From positions 928,368-992,367 of the forward strand of contig NZ_PPXW01000001.1 of assembly GCF_021655095.1 (NCBI RefSeq): a DNA stretch of 64,000 bases, given 5' to 3'. Positions 62,136-64,000 of this stretch are shown in pieces (within the stretch, counting starts at the first letter, position 1; each line of letters starts with the position of its first letter). The notes under the pieces were generated by a model, which did not search any database, was not told the origin of the DNA, and was given only the letters and a program-made list of their open reading frames with translations. Both the position numbers and the translations under genes were made by a program. Origin of the DNA: Clostridium sp. Cult1 (GTDB taxonomy: Bacteria > Bacillota > Clostridia > Tissierellales > Tepidimicrobiaceae).

Positions 62136-62639
62136 TTTAGCTAGAACCTTTATTATCTCTTCTAAAGAACTATTTTTTTCTATTTCAAACTCACCGGACT
62201 TAAGTTTTGTTTCCATATTTAACTCAACAGCCTTTTCAACAAACTCATTTCTATCATGGACTAAGCCATTAGATACCAAGATATCACCAATTTCAGCTGG
62301 TAATGATCCAGCAGGTATAGTTACTTTAATTATTTCTGTTGGCTCTTTTTCAGATATTTCATCCTGTTGTTCTCTGTTTTCATCATCTTCTTGGTTTTTT
62401 GATGAATCATTATCAATATTATTATCCTCTTTTTCATCCTTTGAATTTATATCTTCACTACCTATTGTACTAGAAGGCTTTTCTGATAAGGTATCAGTAG
62501 CATCTTTAGCAAATAATCCGCCTAATCTCCAATTGATAACTAAAGCCACTATTAGGATTACAATGACCATCATTATGTAATCTATACCATCGTATAGGAT
62601 ATCTTTCAATCCTTCAAAAAATTTTTTCACCAAATTCAC
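62133..62639 (-). CDS. Membrane-anchored MltG/YceG-like N-domain protein
   Basis: 168 residues: cytoplasmic start, one membrane segment (YIMMVIVILIVALVINW), a ~60-residue Glu/Asp/Ser/Asn-rich linker, and a C-terminal LysM-like module (VTIPAGSLPAEIGDILVSNGLVHDRNEF) resembling the N-domain of MltG. The catalytic transglycosylase domain is absent, so it is not an active lytic enzyme. Minus strand, convergent with the symporter. Confidence 0.72.
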   Translation of the reverse strand: MNLVKKFFEGLKDILYDGIDYIMMVIVILIVALVINWRLGGLFAKDATDTLSEKPSSTIGSEDINSKDEKEDNNIDNDSSKNQEDDENREQQDEISEKEPTEIIKVTIPAGSLPAEIGDILVSNGLVHDRNEFVEKAVELNMETKLKSGEFEIEKNSSLEEIIKVLAK

Positions 62640-62733
62640 CTCTTTTAATAACTTTGAAAGAGAATAAAGTTTTTAAAATATGTTAATCTATAATATAATT
62701 ATAACATAAGAATAAAGAAAAGGTGAGGAAAGT

Positions 62734-63702
62734 TTGAAAGAGTTAATTATTGACAAAAATGATAGTGGCCAAAGATTAGATAGGTTTTTAAAAAAATATC
62801 TGTCAAAAGCACCAAATAGTTTTATATACAAAATGATTAGAAAGAAAAATATTAAGTTAAATAACAAAAAGGCTAGTCCTGAAACTACAATAATTGAAGG
62901 AGATATCATACAATTATACTTGGCAGATGAAACCATAGAAAAATTTAGGGAGCAAATAAAAGTAGAGAAAAGTCATACATCCCTTAATATTATCTATGAA
63001 GATCAAAATATAATGATAATTAATAAACCAGTAGGAATATTATCCCATTCGGCAAATAAGGATTATGGCAATAATATCGTGGATAGCATGATACATTATC
63101 TTTGCCAAAAAGGTGAATATAATCCAAGAATTGAAAAGACCTTTACCCCAGCTATTTGCAATCGGTTAGATAGAAATACTAGTGGAATAATTATTGGAGC
63201 AAAAAACTATACTTCTTTAAAGGTTATTAATGAAGCAATAAAACAAAGAAATATCAATAAATACTATAAAACCATAGTTAAAGGAATAATAAAAAAAGAT
63301 ATGATAGTAGAAGGATTTTTATCTAAAGATGGAGAATTAAATAAAGTAGAAATAACCGATAGGGAAATAGATGATTCAAAAAGAATTTTTACTGGAATAA
63401 AAGTATTAGCTACATCCAACCAATATAGCTTACTAGAAATAGAACTGATAACAGGAAGGACTCATCAAATAAGAGCTCATCTAGCTTCCTTAGGCCATCC
63501 AGTAATTGGAGATGTCAAATATGGTAATAAGAATACGAATAAATATTTCAAAGAGAAATATAATTTACAAAGTCAATTTCTTCATGGTCATAGAATAGCC
63601 TTTACTGAAATAGACAAGTCCTTAGAATATTTAAAAGGAAAGGAATTCATAGCTAAAGCAGGTGGAAAATTCATACAGATAGAGAAAGAACTATTTGGAT
63701 AA
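62734..63702 (+). CDS. Pseudouridine synthase, RluA/RluC/RluD family
   Basis: 322 residues: an S4 domain (GQRLDRFLKKYLSKAPNSFIYK) and a catalytic domain with NRLDRNTSGIII carrying the active-site Asp, plus TGRTHQIRAHLASLGHPVIGD. Modifies 23S rRNA, probably at 955/2504/2580-type (RluC) or 1911-type (RluD) sites. TTG start after AGGTGAGG. Confidence 0.93.
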   Translation: MKELIIDKNDSGQRLDRFLKKYLSKAPNSFIYKMIRKKNIKLNNKKASPETTIIEGDIIQLYLADETIEKFREQIKVEKSHTSLNIIYEDQNIMIINKPVGILSHSANKDYGNNIVDSMIHYLCQKGEYNPRIEKTFTPAICNRLDRNTSGIIIGAKNYTSLKVINEAIKQRNINKYYKTIVKGIIKKDMIVEGFLSKDGELNKVEITDREIDDSKRIFTGIKVLATSNQYSLLEIELITGRTHQIRAHLASLGHPVIGDVKYGNKNTNKYFKEKYNLQSQFLHGHRIAFTEIDKSLEYLKGKEFIAKAGGKFIQIEKELFG

Positions 63703-63725
63703 TTATAAAGATGGAGGTAAATAGA

Positions 63726-64000
63726 ATGAAAAAGAAAATAAAAGTAACAGTAGAGGGAGTTGGGGAAATTTTAACAGAAGAAGATATTAAATTAGAAGAA
63801 TTATCAAAACAAGTATTTGGAAAAGATTATAGAAAATATATTGGAGCTAGAATAAATAACGAAATTTATCACCTACGTAAAAGTATAGAAGAAAATATGT
63901 ATATTAAATTTTTGTCTCTAAAAGATGAAGATGGACATAAAATATATGCCAGAACTGCCACTGCAATTTTTATTATGGCTTGTAAAGAAATATTTCCCCG
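63726..64000 (+). CDS. Nucleoside kinase / TGS-like N-terminal fragment (truncated by window edge)
   Basis: Begins at ATG 63726 after GGAGGT and runs open to the end of the window (about 91 codons). The start VTVEGVGEILTEEDIKLEEL is a TGS-like domain, and ARTATAIFIMACKEIFP resembles the beginning of clostridial uridine kinase-like proteins that carry an N-terminal threonyl-tRNA-synthetase-like region. The kinase P-loop would be outside the window, so the assignment is provisional. Confidence 0.55.
   Translation, partial: MKKKIKVTVEGVGEILTEEDIKLEELSKQVFGKDYRKYIGARINNEIYHLRKSIEENMYIKFLSLKDEDGHKIYARTATAIFIMACKEIFP

Noticed and set aside
62133-62639. Active MltG endolytic transglycosylase
   Set aside because: Only the membrane anchor, linker and LysM-like module are present; the catalytic domain with its Glu is missing.

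Overview
This is a low-GC (A+T-rich) chromosomal window of a Gram-positive anaerobe, most likely a Clostridia/Tissierellia-type amino-acid fermenter. The signs are a selenocysteine-containing Grd reductase component B (family of sarcosine/glycine/betaine reductases), a second selenoprotein (a peroxiredoxin), an NADH:rubredoxin-reductase-like flavoprotein, a class II (B12-type) ribonucleotide reductase, strong Shine-Dalgarno (SD) sites and frequent TTG/GTG starts. The genus is inference; nothing in the window fixes it. || LAYOUT. 1-1150: tRNA array Arg-Gln-Lys-Ser-Ser-Met-(broken Phe)-Phe-Trp-Val-Ile-Met, all on the plus strand. 1205-3760: YprB-like exonuclease, divergent from an unknown coiled-coil protein. 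3839-6876: three overlapping genes of the acyl-CoA dehydratase activase family. 6949-7847: paired nucleoside-recognition (Gate) membrane proteins. 7870-10280: divergent unknown proteins, one ending in a possible -1 frameshift. 10307-11500: asparaginase (minus strand) behind an elaborate RNA leader. 11626-14578: LUD protein, cysteine desulfurase, ThiI. 14699-16675: TetR and a radical SAM/SPASM protein. 16815-18163: LemA/TPM pair. 18179-20637: zinc ABC transporter. 20864-25137: regulator plus potABCD polyamine uptake. 25246-26430: flavoprotein. 26535-28184: a compact peptide-sensing (RRNPP-type) locus. 28264-37886: the Grd component B genes, a transporter, a sigma54 activator and a hydantoin/N-carbamoyl amino acid pathway. 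38161-64000: mostly housekeeping genes, with an orphan DNA methyltransferase, a class II ribonucleotide reductase with NrdR-like boxes, and the selenocysteine peroxiredoxin. || HOW IT FITS TOGETHER. The central catabolic block reads as: hydantoinase opens a cyclic ureide (N-methylhydantoin fits best), the cysteine amidohydrolase releases sarcosine from N-carbamoylsarcosine, and GrdG/GrdF-type protein B feeds sarcosine to the selenoprotein reductase, whose shared components A and C are not in this window. The amidase-hydantoinase pair is preceded by a consensus sigma54 promoter with three upstream TTGCA-N4-TGCAA sites, and the adjacent PAS-AAA-Fis activator is the obvious partner. || MOST INTERESTING. 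At 26535-28184 an HTH-TPR receptor is followed 3 nt later by a 44-residue exported-peptide gene. Its promoter lies in a perfect 38-bp palindrome that also carries a mirror-image promoter driving a ~90-nt hairpin RNA (or a 25-codon ORF). This looks like a self-contained quorum-sensing switch with a divergent RNA output. Further candidates are a C-rich small RNA or attenuator plus an SD-sequestering hairpin before asparaginase, and the slippery-site frameshift at 10041-10047.
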